Below, piece after piece: positions 26,821 to 36,980 of a stretch of 64,000 bases of DNA. A program made the position numbers and the translations under genes. A model generated the notes under the pieces. The model was not told where the DNA came from and made no database searches. It saw only the letters and a list, made by a program, of their open reading frames with translations. How positions within the stretch are numbered: the stretch's first letter is position 1; every line of letters begins with the position of its first letter. This DNA is from Oscillatoriales cyanobacterium (GTDB lineage: Bacteria > Cyanobacteriota > Cyanobacteriia > CACIAM-69d). Location: assembly GCA_004292515.1 (NCBI GenBank), contig RDXB01000060.1:1-64000 (forward strand), given 5' to 3'.

Positions 26821-27236
26821 GCATCAACCTCCAGAAAGGTTACGAAGGATGTCACCTGTCATCGTTCTGGATGCAAAAAGTTATGCACCGCCGCTGGGCA
26901 ACTACTTAACAGCCGCTGAAAACCCTTGCGGGAAGATGGTTTGAGTCATCGCTGCTCTGCTAGTTATGACTGCTAGTTATGACTGGCTATGTCTACTGGT
27001 CATATTGGTCGCTGCTGGTTGTGATCATCTTCTGGTTAACCAGAAAAATGGCTGCGGGTTTCCTGGTTATTAGCCACTCCTTGGGGCAGAACTCAGAGCG
27101 GTATCAGATGGATTGCGATCGCCGACAACTTTTAGCGAGATGATAAGAGAGGCATTGGCTGGCTTCTGCCCCATTGTTTAGGTCGCCAGTGATCACTCAC
27201 CAGGCGGCTCAGTTCCGTACTTGACAATCACGCAAC
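26821..27236. other. 416-base spacer before the sigma-like gene
   Basis: A 13-bp direct repeat, tgctagttatgac, occurs at 26958-26970 and 26971-26983. An inverted pair ctggttaaccag / cctggttatt lies further on, near 27035-27071. No gene is seen. Confidence 0.5.
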
Positions 27237-28067
27237 GTGTCTCCTTCCCTTGATACCGACCTAAACCCTCCAACTGAGTTGGATTTGCAGTTGGTAGAGC
27301 TGTTGCAACAGGTGAGGCGATCGCCCAAGCGCGACCCGCGCGCCCTGACGCGCCTGTTAACCTTGATTCCCAAGCTGCCAGGACTACGGCGCGATCGCCA
27401 TCCCGACTATTTGGAAGCCCTCAACCATGTGCTGAAATATGTGCAGACCCGGATCGATCGGTTTCAGTGCGATCTGGATGCGGATCCCAGTTTTGTGCGG
27501 CAGCGGTTTACGGTTTGGGTGAATGGTCAGCTCAAGTTTCGGATTTTGGATCTTTATCGCGGAGCCGATCGTCCCCTGAGCCTAGATGCCCCCGTTGCCA
27601 TGGACTCCGGTAACTTGCCCCTACTCGACTACTTAGGCAAGCTATCTAATCGAGCCATGTCGTTGGATGGGATTGAAGCATTGATTGAAGAACGGCAGTT
27701 GCAAGCCACACGCCGCCAGGGGCTGTTGGTGGAGCTATACATCGAACGTGATCCAGAGGGGCGGTTGCAAAGCTGCACCGGAACCCAAGCTCCTCACATG
27801 AATTGCCAAACCTTGGCGCAATCAATTCTGTTGCAAACGCGGGGCGATCGCGTGGGGCCATTGCCCGCTGAGAAGAAAAATACCTGGCGATCGCTGGCTC
27901 GACAGTTGCAGGTCAACGAGCAAACACTCCACAGCCACTGGAAACGGCGCTGTTATCCGATGTTGAAAGCGATCGCCCAGGATATTCTGGCGCGTCCGGC
28001 CCAAGTCGCCACTCTATTGGGCATTCCGTCAGGGTCGGGAGCAACCGGGCATGAGGAGGTGAGCTGA
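27237..28067 (+). CDS. sigma-70-like cyanobacterial protein
   Basis: 276 residues, GTG start. It resembles a cyanobacterial group of divergent sigma-70-like proteins: a region-2-like helix (FVRQRFTVWVNGQLKFRILDLYR) is followed by LSLDAPVAMDSGNLPLLDYL and a region-4-like helix-turn-helix (TWRSLARQLQVNEQTLHSHWKRRCYPML). A cysteine-bearing stretch (LQSCTG...MNCQTLAQSILLQ) lies between. It may recruit RNA polymerase to a small regulon, or may no longer act as a sigma factor. It overlaps the DUF1822 gene by one base, a pairing I know from other cyanobacteria. Confidence 0.75.
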   Translation: MSPSLDTDLNPPTELDLQLVELLQQVRRSPKRDPRALTRLLTLIPKLPGLRRDRHPDYLEALNHVLKYVQTRIDRFQCDLDADPSFVRQRFTVWVNGQLKFRILDLYRGADRPLSLDAPVAMDSGNLPLLDYLGKLSNRAMSLDGIEALIEERQLQATRRQGLLVELYIERDPEGRLQSCTGTQAPHMNCQTLAQSILLQTRGDRVGPLPAEKKNTWRSLARQLQVNEQTLHSHWKRRCYPMLKAIAQDILARPAQVATLLGIPSGSGATGHEEVS

Positions 28068-29185
28068 TGTTACCCGCCATTGCTGTGACCCTCAGTGCTG
28101 ACGATCGCCAACGGGCCCTCGATGCGGCCGCTGAGGCGGCTAACCCGAATCGTGGCCGCACAGTCTTTTTGCAAACCCTAGCGATCGCAGCTTTTCAGCA
28201 GTTGTGGTCTTGGTTGGAGTTTGGCCCTGACTGCCCTGCGATCAATGGTTTGCCGGGGGAAGTAGGTCGCGTGGGTTTGGCCCAAGGCGGTTCGATCGCC
28301 CTGTTGCCCCTAACCCAAGAAGCACCCGATCCAGGCGGAACGGAGCAGCCACCGCCGCCACCGGTCGATTGGCCCCTGGATTGGCCCGACGATGTGGTGG
28401 CCTTTGTGCCCGTGGCGGTGAATCATGCGCTCGATCGCGCCTGCTTGTGGGGTTGGGTATCCGTGGGCGATTTGAACTTGCCGCCCGCCCCGGCCCAGCC
28501 ATCCCTCGGCAATCTACTTCAGAACTGGGAATCCCTAGAGCCGTACCTGTGGCGCATGACAGCGGCGTTGGCTTGGATTGCGGAAGCGGCTGACCCGGTG
28601 GCCCTGCAAGTGCGCCAATCGATCGCCCCGGATGAGCGCATGGCCTTGGTCGCCAGTCTCGATCGCCAATACCGCGAGGGCGATCCAATGGGTGATCTGA
28701 CGTTTGGACTCAGTTCACTCAATTTGGATGACACCGGAGAACGTCTTGAGAGCGATATCTCTGAAGATTCCTTACCAGAAAACTCATGGCTACTGGATCC
28801 AGAAGACCAATTGCAATCAGATTTACGCTTACCAGACTCGCCGCGAAATAATACCCCTCTGACCTACGGCTCACCCACCGATCGCCCAACGGCGAAAGTT
28901 CGCGATCCTGCCAATCCCTATCGTGCCAAGACAGATCATTCCAAGGCATCAAGCCCAACGGCATCAAACCCATCGAATCGCGCTTGGCAGGATCTAGAAG
29001 CACCGTTGCTAGAGCGACTACTCCCAATTTGGGAGCGCCAGGCTGACTATATCGATACCGATGCTGACGCGCATTTTAGTGATGAGCTAGAAGATCTACT
29101 CTGGGATCTCCAGATCGATCGCCTTGATCTTGATGCGGATGAACACTTCGATGAAACGCTAGGTGGTCAGGACGACCGTCTATAA
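28067..29185 (+). CDS. DUF1822 family protein
   Basis: 372 residues, ATG overlapping the previous stop (TGATG). The N-terminal 190 residues follow the DUF1822 pattern: AANPNRGRTVFLQTLAIAAFQQLW, a short glycine-rich linker, then VAFVPVAVNHALDRACLWGWVSV. The C-terminal half is acidic and low-complexity, with Asp-rich repeats such as DTDADAHFSDELEDLLWDLQ and DLDADEHFDETL. DUF1822 proteins are nearly confined to cyanobacteria and often follow a sigma-like gene, which suggests an anti-sigma or sensor role; no function is proven. Confidence 0.8.
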   Translation: MLPAIAVTLSADDRQRALDAAAEAANPNRGRTVFLQTLAIAAFQQLWSWLEFGPDCPAINGLPGEVGRVGLAQGGSIALLPLTQEAPDPGGTEQPPPPPVDWPLDWPDDVVAFVPVAVNHALDRACLWGWVSVGDLNLPPAPAQPSLGNLLQNWESLEPYLWRMTAALAWIAEAADPVALQVRQSIAPDERMALVASLDRQYREGDPMGDLTFGLSSLNLDDTGERLESDISEDSLPENSWLLDPEDQLQSDLRLPDSPRNNTPLTYGSPTDRPTAKVRDPANPYRAKTDHSKASSPTASNPSNRAWQDLEAPLLERLLPIWERQADYIDTDADAHFSDELEDLLWDLQIDRLDLDADEHFDETLGGQDDRL

Positions 29186-29289
29186 CGTGACAAAAACGTG
29201 ACAGAAACGCGACGAAGGGATAGAAGATGGCCGTTGATTCAGTTGGCGATCGCCCCCCAACTCCGGATCAACATTCGTGAAGAGACAAT

Positions 29290-29862
29290 TCAGGAAGGGG
29301 AAGAGTCCCCGTAGCGCAACCTTTCGAGCTGTTGGCGCACCGAGTCATTGAGCCGACTACTTAAAAACCGCCCGGTGGCCGGACGGCTCGATTTTTTGCG
29401 GCGATGAATCTGCTGCTCTGCCAGTTCAATATCGTGCAACAGTTGCTGCACCGACATCCACTCTGCGCCATAGCCGATCGTAGTCATTTGCTGGGCCCGG
29501 TCAGACGTGGCCACAATGATGCGGTTACGGTCGCGATCAGCAGTGCGGCTATGGGTCGCGCAGGCTTTTTCGATGTAAGTATCGGCGGTTTGACCAAATT
29601 CTGTGTAGTGCACCGTCAAGTGTTGGGTGATCGTCTCAGCAACGGCGCGATCATCCCGATACTGGGCATCAAACACTAGATAGGTGGCAAAGGCGCGATA
29701 GGCACTGTAATTGCAAAGGTGCTGAATCAGTTCCCAGCGGGCAGCTTCTAGATCATTGCGCTCTAGGTGCTTGTGCATTGATCGCTGACGCATCTGCGAC
29801 CACTGGCCGATGGCGTTGTAACCATCGACAAACAGGGTGGCTTCGTGCGATCGAGCGTTCAC
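29290..29862 (-). CDS. YacP-type NYN-domain ribonuclease-like protein
   Basis: 190 residues from GTG at 29862. The NYN (PIN-like) fold is indicated by LFVDGYNAIG near residue 10, VFDAQYRDD near 63, and RNRIIVATSDRAQQMTTIGYGAEWMS near 112-137, which supply the acidic metal-binding cluster. The homologue Rae1/YacP of Bacillus is a ribosome-associated endoribonuclease. The basic tail (RRKKSS) may help to bind RNA. It is expressed alone here, on the opposite strand to its neighbours. Confidence 0.85.
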   Translation of the reverse strand: MNARSHEATLFVDGYNAIGQWSQMRQRSMHKHLERNDLEAARWELIQHLCNYSAYRAFATYLVFDAQYRDDRAVAETITQHLTVHYTEFGQTADTYIEKACATHSRTADRDRNRIIVATSDRAQQMTTIGYGAEWMSVQQLLHDIELAEQQIHRRKKSSRPATGRFLSSRLNDSVRQQLERLRYGDSSPS

Positions 29863-30406
29863 AATGGGTGACCTACGCGGAGGGATAAAGTTCTGAAATT
29901 GACTTGAAACTTATCTTAATACGTTGGTTTACGAATCGCTGTATCGATCGTCCCTTTTTCTGGGGCCGGCGGCCTGGTTAGGGGTTGAGCTGGGCTGGCA
30001 GTTGGGGGCGTAACCTCAGAGGATGTCTAAAAAGCGGATGTCTAAAAAGCCAGCGGCGATACCCTAGGCTTCTTGCATCAATCCAGACTCTCACCCTAAA
30101 TCCCTCTCCCGGCTTGCTGATGCGCGCAAGAGGTCTTCTGCACACCCAAGTGGTCAACGTAGACAAAGGGATTCAGCCCCTTGCCCCCCATAAATATTTA
30201 AATATTGGTGCTTGGCCCGGGCCGGACGATACTTCTCAGACATCCCCTCAAGGAAACCTGGTTTAACAGCATTTTGAGAGTCTGGACACACGATCGCCAG
30301 TGCCGCATCAGCGGCATTACCTGGACTGGCGACTTTGCTATAGGATCGAGCAGCACCCACTGCCCCCGCCCCGTCGCCTGTTCGACGATCGCGCCCCGGC
30401 CCGCTC
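29863..30406. other. 544-base spacer with a family B repeat element
   Basis: Apart from the element at 30021-30245, nothing coding is supported; a 62-93 codon frame in it is made of repeat sequence. Confidence 0.5.
30021..30245. mobile_element. 225-bp MITE-like element, family B
   Basis: The left end ggatgtctaaaaagc is duplicated in tandem (30021-30035, 30036-30050). The right end cttctcagacatcc (30232-30245) is its imperfect inverse. Inside are a degenerate palindrome caaagggattcagccccttg (30164-30183) and gcttggcccgggccggacgat, close to the 3671-3793 element. About 70 central bases are unlike that copy but recur inverted near 12320-12360. Confidence 0.65.
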
Positions 30407-31117
30407 ATGCCTGACGCTAATCACTACGACATCTTGCAGCTCGATCGCGCCGCCACACCCGAGCAGATCAAGCAAGCCTATCGCCGCCTGGTAAAGCAGT
30501 TCCATCCGGACTGCAATCCCAACCTGGCCAGCACCGATCGAATTGCAGCGATCAACGTGGCCTACGGAATTCTCAGCGATCCACGCCAGCGAGCGGCCTA
30601 CGATCTCGGCTTGCGCTACGGCGCAACAGACCGTCCCGGCAACCATGCCAGTGCCACGGCCCAGCGCCGCACGAACACCACAACCCCTCCGCGATCGCCC
30701 CGTCCGAGACGAGAAGCCGATGCTGATTTAGAAGTCTGGCTGCGTCGGGTGCATACGCCGGTCGATCAGGCCATTCGTGAGATCGCCCGATCGCTCAAGA
30801 GTGCGGTCAATGCCCTAGCGGCCGATCCCTATGACGACGAGCTAATGGCAGAATTTGAATCCTACCTAGAGCGCACCACAGCCACGCTCGATCGCGCCAA
30901 AGCAGCCTTGCAATCGATGCCCAACCCCCGCAGCACTGCTGGAGCCGCCGCCCACCTGTACTACAGCCTGAATCACCTCGGCGACGGACTCGACGAACTG
31001 GCCTACTTCCCAATGAACTACGACGAAACCCGCCTGCACGACGGTCAGGAATTCTTCCGCACGGCAGAACGATTGCGTCGAGAAGCCAAAGACGCGATCA
31101 GTAACCTGGGGCGGTAA
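30407..31117 (+). CDS. J-domain (DnaJ-like) protein
   Basis: 236 residues. The N-terminal J domain (1-70) has HYDILQLDRAATPEQIKQAYR and the essential HPD motif at residues 33-35, so it should stimulate the ATPase of an Hsp70. There is no Gly/Phe region, zinc finger or client-binding domain of DnaJ. After a Pro/Arg linker the C-terminal 140 residues are helical (VDQAIREIARSLKSAVNAL) with no recognised domain. It is probably a specialised co-chaperone. Confidence 0.9.
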   Translation: MPDANHYDILQLDRAATPEQIKQAYRRLVKQFHPDCNPNLASTDRIAAINVAYGILSDPRQRAAYDLGLRYGATDRPGNHASATAQRRTNTTTPPRSPRPRREADADLEVWLRRVHTPVDQAIREIARSLKSAVNALAADPYDDELMAEFESYLERTTATLDRAKAALQSMPNPRSTAGAAAHLYYSLNHLGDGLDELAYFPMNYDETRLHDGQEFFRTAERLRREAKDAISNLGR

Positions 31118-31637
31118 CAGCGATCGCCCCCCATCGTCGCGATTGGTGATCGATTACATTCCGGCACATTCCGGGGGCATGGGCTTCTGGGGGTATGGGC
31201 GATCACCCCGATCGCTAGCAGCATTTTGTAGCCAAATCATCAGTTTGTAGACAAAACGTGATCACTCCGCTACAATACTGAACCGTTGCCAAAACTGTGG
31301 CTGACTGCGCTCCGCAACTTTGTTCCACAGGCAACATTTGCTCAAACGGATACTGAGCAGCCTGCTGCTTAAGTCCTGGCAAGCAACCGCGCTGCAACGA
31401 TGCAAACCGCTTCAGCGCAAAATCTTCCCTCGGTTGACTGATATCCGAGCGCCCAAGCACCACAACGGTTCCCAAGCGCAGATAACACGGTCGGTCTACG
31501 TCAATCAGAGTTCTCAAAACTCAAAGTCCGTCGGGAAAGTGCTTCTAGCTTCCTACGAGCTAGAAGCGCTCTTATTGCGGCTGGTTGACGCTAGAGGGAA
31601 GGACTCTCCTAACCATCCCTAGTCTAAGGAGAACGCC
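31118..31637 (+). other. 520-base leader region of the ribosomal protein supercluster
   Basis: No supported protein. A 100-codon frame (31320-31622) has no family features. The last 100 bases hold a strong hairpin (31538-31570). The start of transcription is not located. Confidence 0.5.
31538..31570 (+). promoter_or_regulatory. leader hairpin upstream of rplC
   Basis: agtgcttctagct (31538-31550) pairs with agctagaagcgct (31558-31570) over 13 positions with one G-U type mismatch and a 7-base loop. No T-tract follows. The position 68 bases before rplC is suitable for feedback control by a ribosomal protein, but the regulator is unknown. Confidence 0.5.
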
Positions 31638-32282
31638 ATGTCTCTTGGCATCCTAGGTACTAAGTTGGGCATGACCCAAGTCTTTGATGAGACGGGGCGC
31701 GCCATCCCGGTCACGGTGATCCAAGCCGGCCCCTGTACCGTTACGCAGATCAAAACCAAGGAAACGGATGGTTATACCGCCGTTCAATTGGGCTTCCAAG
31801 AAGTTAAAGAAAAGGCCCTGAGTAAGCCTGAGCTTGGCCACCTGAGCAAGGCAAACGCCAAGCCCCTGCGCCACCTGCGGGAATACCGCCTAGGTGATGT
31901 CGGCGGCTTCAGCATTGGTGAAGAAATCCGCGCCGATCGCTGTATCGAAGTCGGTCAAATCGTTGACGTGACGGGTAACAGCATTGGTCGTGGCTTTGCC
32001 GGCTACCAAAAGCGCCACAACTTCGGTCGTGGTCCCATGTCTCACGGTTCCAAGAACCACCGTTTGCCCGGTTCGACGGGCGCGGGTACGACCCCCGGTC
32101 GTGTCTACCCCGGCAAGCGCATGGCTGGTCGGATGGGCAACGAGCGTGTGACGGTCAAAAAGCTGACGGTCGTGCGTATCGACCCCGATCGCAACCTCGT
32201 GTTGATCAAAGGGGCTGTTCCGGGTAAGCCGGGGACGCTGGTCAGCATTGCACCGTCCAACCTGGTGGGCCGTCAAAAGTAA
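31638..32282 (+). CDS. rplC: 50S ribosomal protein L3
   Basis: 214 residues. [26 protein letters not shown] at the start and [29 protein letters not shown] near 115-145 are L3 signatures; the latter loop reaches the peptidyl transferase centre. It is the first gene of the fused S10-spc-alpha cluster here; the S10 gene itself (rpsJ) is not upstream, as is normal in cyanobacteria, where it lies with tufA. ATG follows a strong aaggaga ribosome binding site. Confidence 0.98.
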   Translation: MSLGILGTKLGMTQVFDETGRAIPVTVIQAGPCTVTQIKTKETDGYTAVQLGFQEVKEKALSKPELGHLSKANAKPLRHLREYRLGDVGGFSIGEEIRADRCIEVGQIVDVTGNSIGRGFAGYQKRHNFGRGPMSHGSKNHRLPGSTGAGTTPGRVYPGKRMAGRMGNERVTVKKLTVVRIDPDRNLVLIKGAVPGKPGTLVSIAPSNLVGRQK

Positions 32283-32323
32283 GCGCGATAGCCCCATAAG
32301 TCCGTCGAACGTGGAGCACAGCA

Positions 32324-32959
32324 ATGGTCAACTGCATTGTGAAGGATTGGGACGGTAAGGAAGCCGGCAAAACCGAGCTAGACTTACGCGTTGCCCGTGA
32401 AGAGAACGCACAACATATCGTGCACCGGGCGTTAGTGCGCCAACTGGCCAACGCTCGTCAAGGTACGGTGAGCAGCAAAACGCGATCGGAAGTTCGCGGT
32501 GGTGGTCGCAAGCCCTGGCGGCAAAAGGGAACGGGTCGCGCCCGCGCCGGCTCGAACCGCTCGCCCCTGTGGCGGGGGGGTGGGGTCATCTTTGGGCCTA
32601 AGCCCCGCGACTATTCGCAGAAGATGAACCGCAAGGAGCGCCGCTTGGCCCTGCGGACCGCATTCCAAGGTCGGATGGACGATCTGGTGGTGGTGGAAAA
32701 CTTTGCCAGCCAACTGGAGAAGCCGAAAACCAAAGACCTGTTGGCAGCCCTGACCCGCTGGGGTGTCGATCTCGGTCAAAAGGTGCTGCTGATTGTGGCG
32801 GAGCAAGACGAGAACGTCGTGCTGTCGTCCCGGAATGTCCAAAGCCTGCGGCTGATTTTGGCGACGAACTTAAATGTGTTCGATCTGCTAAATGCCGACA
32901 AGGTGGTGGTGACAGCGGACGCACTGGAGAAGATCAAGGAGGTTTACGGCGATGATTAA
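32324..32959 (+). CDS. rplD: 50S ribosomal protein L4
   Basis: 211 residues with the L4 core [26 protein letters not shown] followed by [18 protein letters not shown], the extended loop that lines the exit tunnel. In E. coli L4 represses its own operon; whether it does so here through the 31538 hairpin is untested. It is 41 bases after rplC and overlaps rplW by 8 bases. Confidence 0.98.
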   Translation: MVNCIVKDWDGKEAGKTELDLRVAREENAQHIVHRALVRQLANARQGTVSSKTRSEVRGGGRKPWRQKGTGRARAGSNRSPLWRGGGVIFGPKPRDYSQKMNRKERRLALRTAFQGRMDDLVVVENFASQLEKPKTKDLLAALTRWGVDLGQKVLLIVAEQDENVVLSSRNVQSLRLILATNLNVFDLLNADKVVVTADALEKIKEVYGDD

Positions 32960-33278
32960 GCGCACTCCTAAGTACAAGACGCGCTTGGATGATCGTGCGT
33001 TGGCCGATGTGGTTCGCCGCCCGATCTTGACCGAGAAGGCAACGATCCTGCTGGAAAACAACCAGTATGTGTTTGACGTAGACCCCCGTGCCAACAAGCT
33101 CGACATCAAATTTGCGATCGAGGGCTTGTTTGAGGTGAAGGTTCAAAGGGTCAACACCTACAACCCGCCGCGCAAGACCCGCAAAATGGGTCGGCTGTCG
33201 GGTTACCGTCCTCAGGTGAAGCGGGCGATCGTCACGCTGGCCGAAGGCAGTTCGATTCAACTGTTCCCCGAAGTCTAG
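32952..33278 (+). CDS. rplW: 50S ribosomal protein L23
   Basis: 108 residues. [26 protein letters not shown] and [12 protein letters not shown]-type sequence (here [22 protein letters not shown]) are typical. L23 sits at the tunnel exit and docks trigger factor and SRP. Its ATG lies inside the end of rplD, which points to coupled translation. Confidence 0.97.
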   Translation: MIKRTPKYKTRLDDRALADVVRRPILTEKATILLENNQYVFDVDPRANKLDIKFAIEGLFEVKVQRVNTYNPPRKTRKMGRLSGYRPQVKRAIVTLAEGSSIQLFPEV

Positions 33279-33298
33279 CGCTGAAGGAGTTTTAGACG

Positions 33299-34162
33299 AT
33301 GCCGATTCGTACCTTCCGTCCTTATACCCCTGGGGTTCGTCAAGCTAGCGTGGCGGATTTCACCGAAATCACCCGCAGCGAACCCGAAAAGTCTCTTACG
33401 TCTTACAAGCACCGCCGTAAGGGTCGCAACAACCTGGGTCGGATTACCTGCCGTCACCGGGGCGGCGGCCACAAGCGCCTCTACCGCAAAATCGACTTCA
33501 AGCGCGACAAGCTGGGCATGACCGCTGAAGTGCTGTCGATCGAGTATGACCCCAACCGGAATGCACGCATTTCGCTGGTGCAATACGAAGACGGCGAAAA
33601 GCGCTACATCATTACCCCCATTGGTTTGAAGGTGGGCCAAACCGTCGTGGCGGGCCCCGATGCCCCGATCGAAGTTGGTAACGCCTTGCCCTTGGCCAAC
33701 ATGCCGCTGGGTACCACCGTTCACAACGTTGAACTGGTGGTGGGTCGCGGCGCACAGATGGCCCGGTCTGCCGGTTCCAGTGCCGAAGTAGTCGCCAAAG
33801 AAGGCAACTACGTCACCCTGAAGCTGCCTTCGACGGAAGTTCGCAAGGTGCGCAAAGAGTGCATGGCCACCGTGGGTGGCGTGGGCAACACTGAGCACCG
33901 AAACCTCAGCCTGGGTAAGGCAGGTCGTAAACGCTGGTTGGGTCGTCGTCCGGAAGTGCGCGGTAGCGTCATGAACCCGGTGGATCACCCCCACGGTGGT
34001 GGTGAAGGGCGTGCTCCCATTGGGCGCTCTGGTCCGGTCACCCCTTGGGGTAAGCCTGCTTTGGGTCGCAAGACCCGCGACAAGCGGAAAGCCAGCAGCA
34101 AGCTGATTGTGCGTCGTCGTCGTAAGTCGTCCAAGCGCGGTCGCGGCGGTCGCAACGCATAG
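33299..34162 (+). CDS. rplB: 50S ribosomal protein L2
   Basis: 287 residues. [15 protein letters not shown], then [24 protein letters not shown], and the C-terminal [19 protein letters not shown] with the conserved histidine needed for peptidyl transferase activity. It binds domain IV of 23S rRNA. 20 bases after rplW; a 98-base gap, the longest in this part of the cluster, follows. Confidence 0.98.
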   Translation: MPIRTFRPYTPGVRQASVADFTEITRSEPEKSLTSYKHRRKGRNNLGRITCRHRGGGHKRLYRKIDFKRDKLGMTAEVLSIEYDPNRNARISLVQYEDGEKRYIITPIGLKVGQTVVAGPDAPIEVGNALPLANMPLGTTVHNVELVVGRGAQMARSAGSSAEVVAKEGNYVTLKLPSTEVRKVRKECMATVGGVGNTEHRNLSLGKAGRKRWLGRRPEVRGSVMNPVDHPHGGGEGRAPIGRSGPVTPWGKPALGRKTRDKRKASSKLIVRRRRKSSKRGRGGRNA

Positions 34163-34260
34163 GTTTTTTCAGTGTGGCGATCGCCCACCGGCCATCGTTG
34201 ATGCGATTGCCCCAGCGATCGCTCCTTGAGATCGCGATTCCCTAAGAGTTCCTAAAGCGT

Positions 34261-34539
34261 ATGTCTCGTTCTCTGAAAAAAGGTCCCTTCGTTGCCGACA
34301 AGCTGCTCAAAAAAGTAGAAGCGCTCAACGTCAAGGGCGAAAAGCAAGTGATCAAAACCTGGTCGCGAGCCTCAACGATCCTGCCCCTGATGGTGGGTCA
34401 CACGATTGCCGTCCACAACGGTCGCCAGCACGTCCCGGTGTACGTCAACGAACAAATGGTGGGCCACAAGCTGGGTGAATTTGCTCCCACGCGCACCTTC
34501 AAAGGCCACACCAAGGGCGACAAGAAAGGACGCAAGTAA
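34261..34539 (+). CDS. rpsS: 30S ribosomal protein S19
   Basis: 92 residues. [21 protein letters not shown], then [31 protein letters not shown], and [11 protein letters not shown] are S19 signatures. It sits in the head of the 30S subunit beside S13. The ribosome binding site is weak (aagagttcctaaagcgt), perhaps offset by the 98-base gap before it. Confidence 0.98.
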   Translation: MSRSLKKGPFVADKLLKKVEALNVKGEKQVIKTWSRASTILPLMVGHTIAVHNGRQHVPVYVNEQMVGHKLGEFAPTRTFKGHTKGDKKGRK

Positions 34540-34560
34540 TCCTGGAGGATTTGATCGGTT

Positions 34561-34917
34561 ATGGCACTCAGTCCCAACGAAGTCAAAGCAAGCGTGCGCT
34601 TCGTGCGGATGTCCCCCCGCAAAGTTCGCCGCGTTCTCGATCAAATCCGAGGCCGTAGCTACGCCGAAGCGCTGATTATTCTGCAATTCATGCCCTATCG
34701 CGCCTGCGAAATCGTTCGCAAGTTACTGCGATCAGCCGCTGCCAACGCGGAAAACAACAACGGCCTCGATGCAACCGCATTAGTCGTGAGTACGGCCTTC
34801 GCTGACCAGGGCCCTTCCCTGAAGCGATTCCGCCCTCGCGCCCAAGGTCGCGCCTACCAAATCCGCAAGCCCACCTGCCACATCACCGTGGCGGTTGCTC
34901 CGGCGGCTGAAGCCTAA
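34561..34917 (+). CDS. rplV: 50S ribosomal protein L22
   Basis: 118 residues. [25 protein letters not shown] and the beta-hairpin region [29 protein letters not shown], which reaches into the exit tunnel and is where macrolide resistance changes are known. 21 bases after rpsS. Confidence 0.98.
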   Translation: MALSPNEVKASVRFVRMSPRKVRRVLDQIRGRSYAEALIILQFMPYRACEIVRKLLRSAAANAENNNGLDATALVVSTAFADQGPSLKRFRPRAQGRAYQIRKPTCHITVAVAPAAEA

Positions 34918-34938
34918 GCATAAGGAGACGAGGAAACC

Positions 34939-35670
34939 ATGGGACAGAAGATTCACCCCGTCGGCCTGCGACTCGGCATTACCCAAGAGCACCGCTCGCG
35001 CTGGTTTGCAGATCCGTCGCGTTATTCCAGCCTGTTGCAGGAAGACCACAAGATTCGTCAATACGTTGATAAGAATCTGAACAACGCTGGCATTGCCAAA
35101 GTCCGCATCGAGCGGAAAGCTGACCAAATTGATTTGGAAGTGCACACGGCTCGTCCGGGTGTGGTTGTGGGCCGGGGCGGCAGCGGAATTGAAACCCTGC
35201 GTGTTGGTCTGCAAAACCTGCTGGGCAGCCGCGATCGCCAGATCCGGATCAACGTGATCGAAGTAGCTCGGGTTGATGCCGATGCCACCTTGATTGCCGA
35301 GTACATTGCCCAACAACTGGAGCGTCGGGTGTCGTTCCGTCGAGTCGTTCGCCAGGCGATTCAGCGGGCTCAACGCGCCGGGATCGAAGGGATCAAAATC
35401 CAAGTCGGCGGTCGTTTGAACGGTGCAGAAATTGCCCGATCAGAATGGACGCGGGAAGGTCGTGTTCCCCTGCATACCCTGCGGGCGGACATTGACTATA
35501 GCTACCGCACCGCCAGCACCATTTATGGGGTGTTGGGGATCAAGGTGTGGGTGTTCAAGGGCGAAATTATCCCTGGACAAGAGGAAGTAGCCCCGGCGAA
35601 TCAGCCTGCGCCGCGTCGTCGCCAGCCCCGTCGTCGTCAGCAGTTTGAAGACCGCTCGAACGAGGAATAA
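34939..35670 (+). CDS. rpsC: 30S ribosomal protein S3
   Basis: 243 residues. [25 protein letters not shown] opens the protein, the KH-type RNA-binding domain includes [16 protein letters not shown], and the C-terminal domain has [19 protein letters not shown]. The tail is Arg-rich ([10 protein letters not shown]). S3 helps to form the mRNA entry channel. ATG after aaggagacgagg. Confidence 0.98.
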   Translation: MGQKIHPVGLRLGITQEHRSRWFADPSRYSSLLQEDHKIRQYVDKNLNNAGIAKVRIERKADQIDLEVHTARPGVVVGRGGSGIETLRVGLQNLLGSRDRQIRINVIEVARVDADATLIAEYIAQQLERRVSFRRVVRQAIQRAQRAGIEGIKIQVGGRLNGAEIARSEWTREGRVPLHTLRADIDYSYRTASTIYGVLGIKVWVFKGEIIPGQEEVAPANQPAPRRRQPRRRQQFEDRSNEE

Positions 35671-35673
35671 TCC

Positions 35674-36093
35674 ATGCTCAGCCCAAGAAGAACCAAATTC
35701 CGCAAACAACAGCGCGGCCGGATGCGGGGCCTTGCCACTCGGGGCAGTGAACTGAACTTTGGGGATTTTGCCCTCCAATCGCTGGAATGCGGCTGGATTA
35801 CGGCTCGTCAAATTGAAGCCGGCCGTCGAGCCATGACTCGCTACATCCGCCGGGGTGGCAAAATCTGGATTCGGGTCTTCCCTGATAAACCCGTGACCAT
35901 GCGCCCCGCTGAAACCCGGATGGGTTCCGGTAAAGGTGCACCGGAGTTCTGGGTCGCCGTGATTAAGCCCGGTCGGATCCTGTACGAAATCAAGGGTGTT
36001 GCTGAAGAGACGGCTCGCGAAGCAATGCGCCTGGCCGCGTTCAAGATGCCCGTGAAGACCAAGTTTATTGTTCGCGAAGACATCCAGTCGTAA
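35674..36093 (+). CDS. rplP: 50S ribosomal protein L16
   Basis: 139 residues. [19 protein letters not shown] and [32 protein letters not shown] are L16 signatures. It contacts the A-site tRNA. Only 3 bases separate it from rpsC. Confidence 0.98.
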   Translation: MLSPRRTKFRKQQRGRMRGLATRGSELNFGDFALQSLECGWITARQIEAGRRAMTRYIRRGGKIWIRVFPDKPVTMRPAETRMGSGKGAPEFWVAVIKPGRILYEIKGVAEETAREAMRLAAFKMPVKTKFIVREDIQS

Positions 36094-36099
36094 TGCCCT

Positions 36100-36327
36100 A
36101 TGGCTCTCCCGAAGATTGCTGACGCGCGCGCCCTCAGTGACACCGAACTGGGCGATCGCATTTTGGAACTCAAGCGCCAACTGTTCCAATTCCGGATGAA
36201 GAAGGCGATTCGCCAAGAGGTGAAATCGCACGAAATCAAACATGCGAAGCATGAGTTGGCGCAACTGCTCACGGTGGAGCACGAGCGCAAGCTCGCCGCT
36301 GCATCTGTAGCAGCAACCCAAGCGTAG
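36100..36327 (+). CDS. rpmC: 50S ribosomal protein L29
   Basis: 75 residues, two helices: [26 protein letters not shown] followed by [20 protein letters not shown]. The alanine-rich tail ([10 protein letters not shown]) is slightly longer than in most bacteria. It lies next to L23 at the tunnel exit. Confidence 0.96.
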   Translation: MALPKIADARALSDTELGDRILELKRQLFQFRMKKAIRQEVKSHEIKHAKHELAQLLTVEHERKLAAASVAATQA

Positions 36328-36345
36328 TTCTGGAGTTGAACCCCT

Positions 36346-36594
36346 ATGGCTGCAAAAGAACGTGTTGGCGTTGTTGTGAGCGACAAGATGCAGAAAACGG
36401 TGGTGGTGTCGGTGGAAAACCGCTCGGCCCACGCCAAGTACGGCAAAATTGTGGTTCGCACGCGCCGCTTTAAGGCCCACGATGAAGACAACCAGTGCAA
36501 GGCAGGCGATCGAGTTCGCATCCGCGAAACTCGCCCCCTAAGCAAAACCAAGCGCTGGACGGTCGTTGAAGTTCTCGAAAGCGCGACCCGGTAA
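36346..36594 (+). CDS. rpsQ: 30S ribosomal protein S17
   Basis: 82 residues. [20 protein letters not shown] and [38 protein letters not shown] are typical of this primary 16S rRNA-binding protein. 18 bases after rpmC. Confidence 0.97.
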   Translation: MAAKERVGVVVSDKMQKTVVVSVENRSAHAKYGKIVVRTRRFKAHDEDNQCKAGDRVRIRETRPLSKTKRWTVVEVLESATR

Positions 36595-36611
36595 GGGAGG
36601 CTCGATCGCCC

Positions 36612-36980
36612 ATGATTCAACAACAAACCTACTTAAACGTAGCGGACAACAGCGGCGCGAAGAAGATCATGTGCATTCGCGTGCTGGGCGGTGGTAACCG
36701 TCGCTACGGTCATGTCGGTGATGAAATCATCGCCGTCGTCAAAGATGCCATTCCGAATATGGCTGTCAAAAAGTCCGACGTGGTGCGCGCCGTGATCGTG
36801 CGTACTAAAAAGACCATCCACCGTGACAGTGGCATGTGCATCCGCTTTGATGACAATGCCGCCGTGATCGTTAACAAGGATGGCAACCCCCGTGGGACTC
36901 GCGTTTTTGGCCCCGTAGCTCGTGAGCTGCGTGACAAGAACTATCTGAAGATCGTTTCGCTGGCTCCGGAGGTGCTGTAA
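36612..36980 (+). CDS. rplN: 50S ribosomal protein L14
   Basis: 122 residues. [27 protein letters not shown] and the C-terminal [28 protein letters not shown] are diagnostic. It forms an intersubunit bridge and binds the silencing factor RsfS. Its stop overlaps the ATG of rplX by one base (TAATG). Confidence 0.98.
   Translation: MIQQQTYLNVADNSGAKKIMCIRVLGGGNRRYGHVGDEIIAVVKDAIPNMAVKKSDVVRAVIVRTKKTIHRDSGMCIRFDDNAAVIVNKDGNPRGTRVFGPVARELRDKNYLKIVSLAPEVL

Noticed and set aside
31320-31622. 100-codon open frame in the leader of rplC
   Set aside because: It runs through the leader hairpin and ends just before rplC; its sequence looks like no known protein.
35440-36480. 346-codon antisense frame across rpsC-rpsQ
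   Set aside because: A shadow of GC-rich ribosomal genes on the other strand, which are certain.
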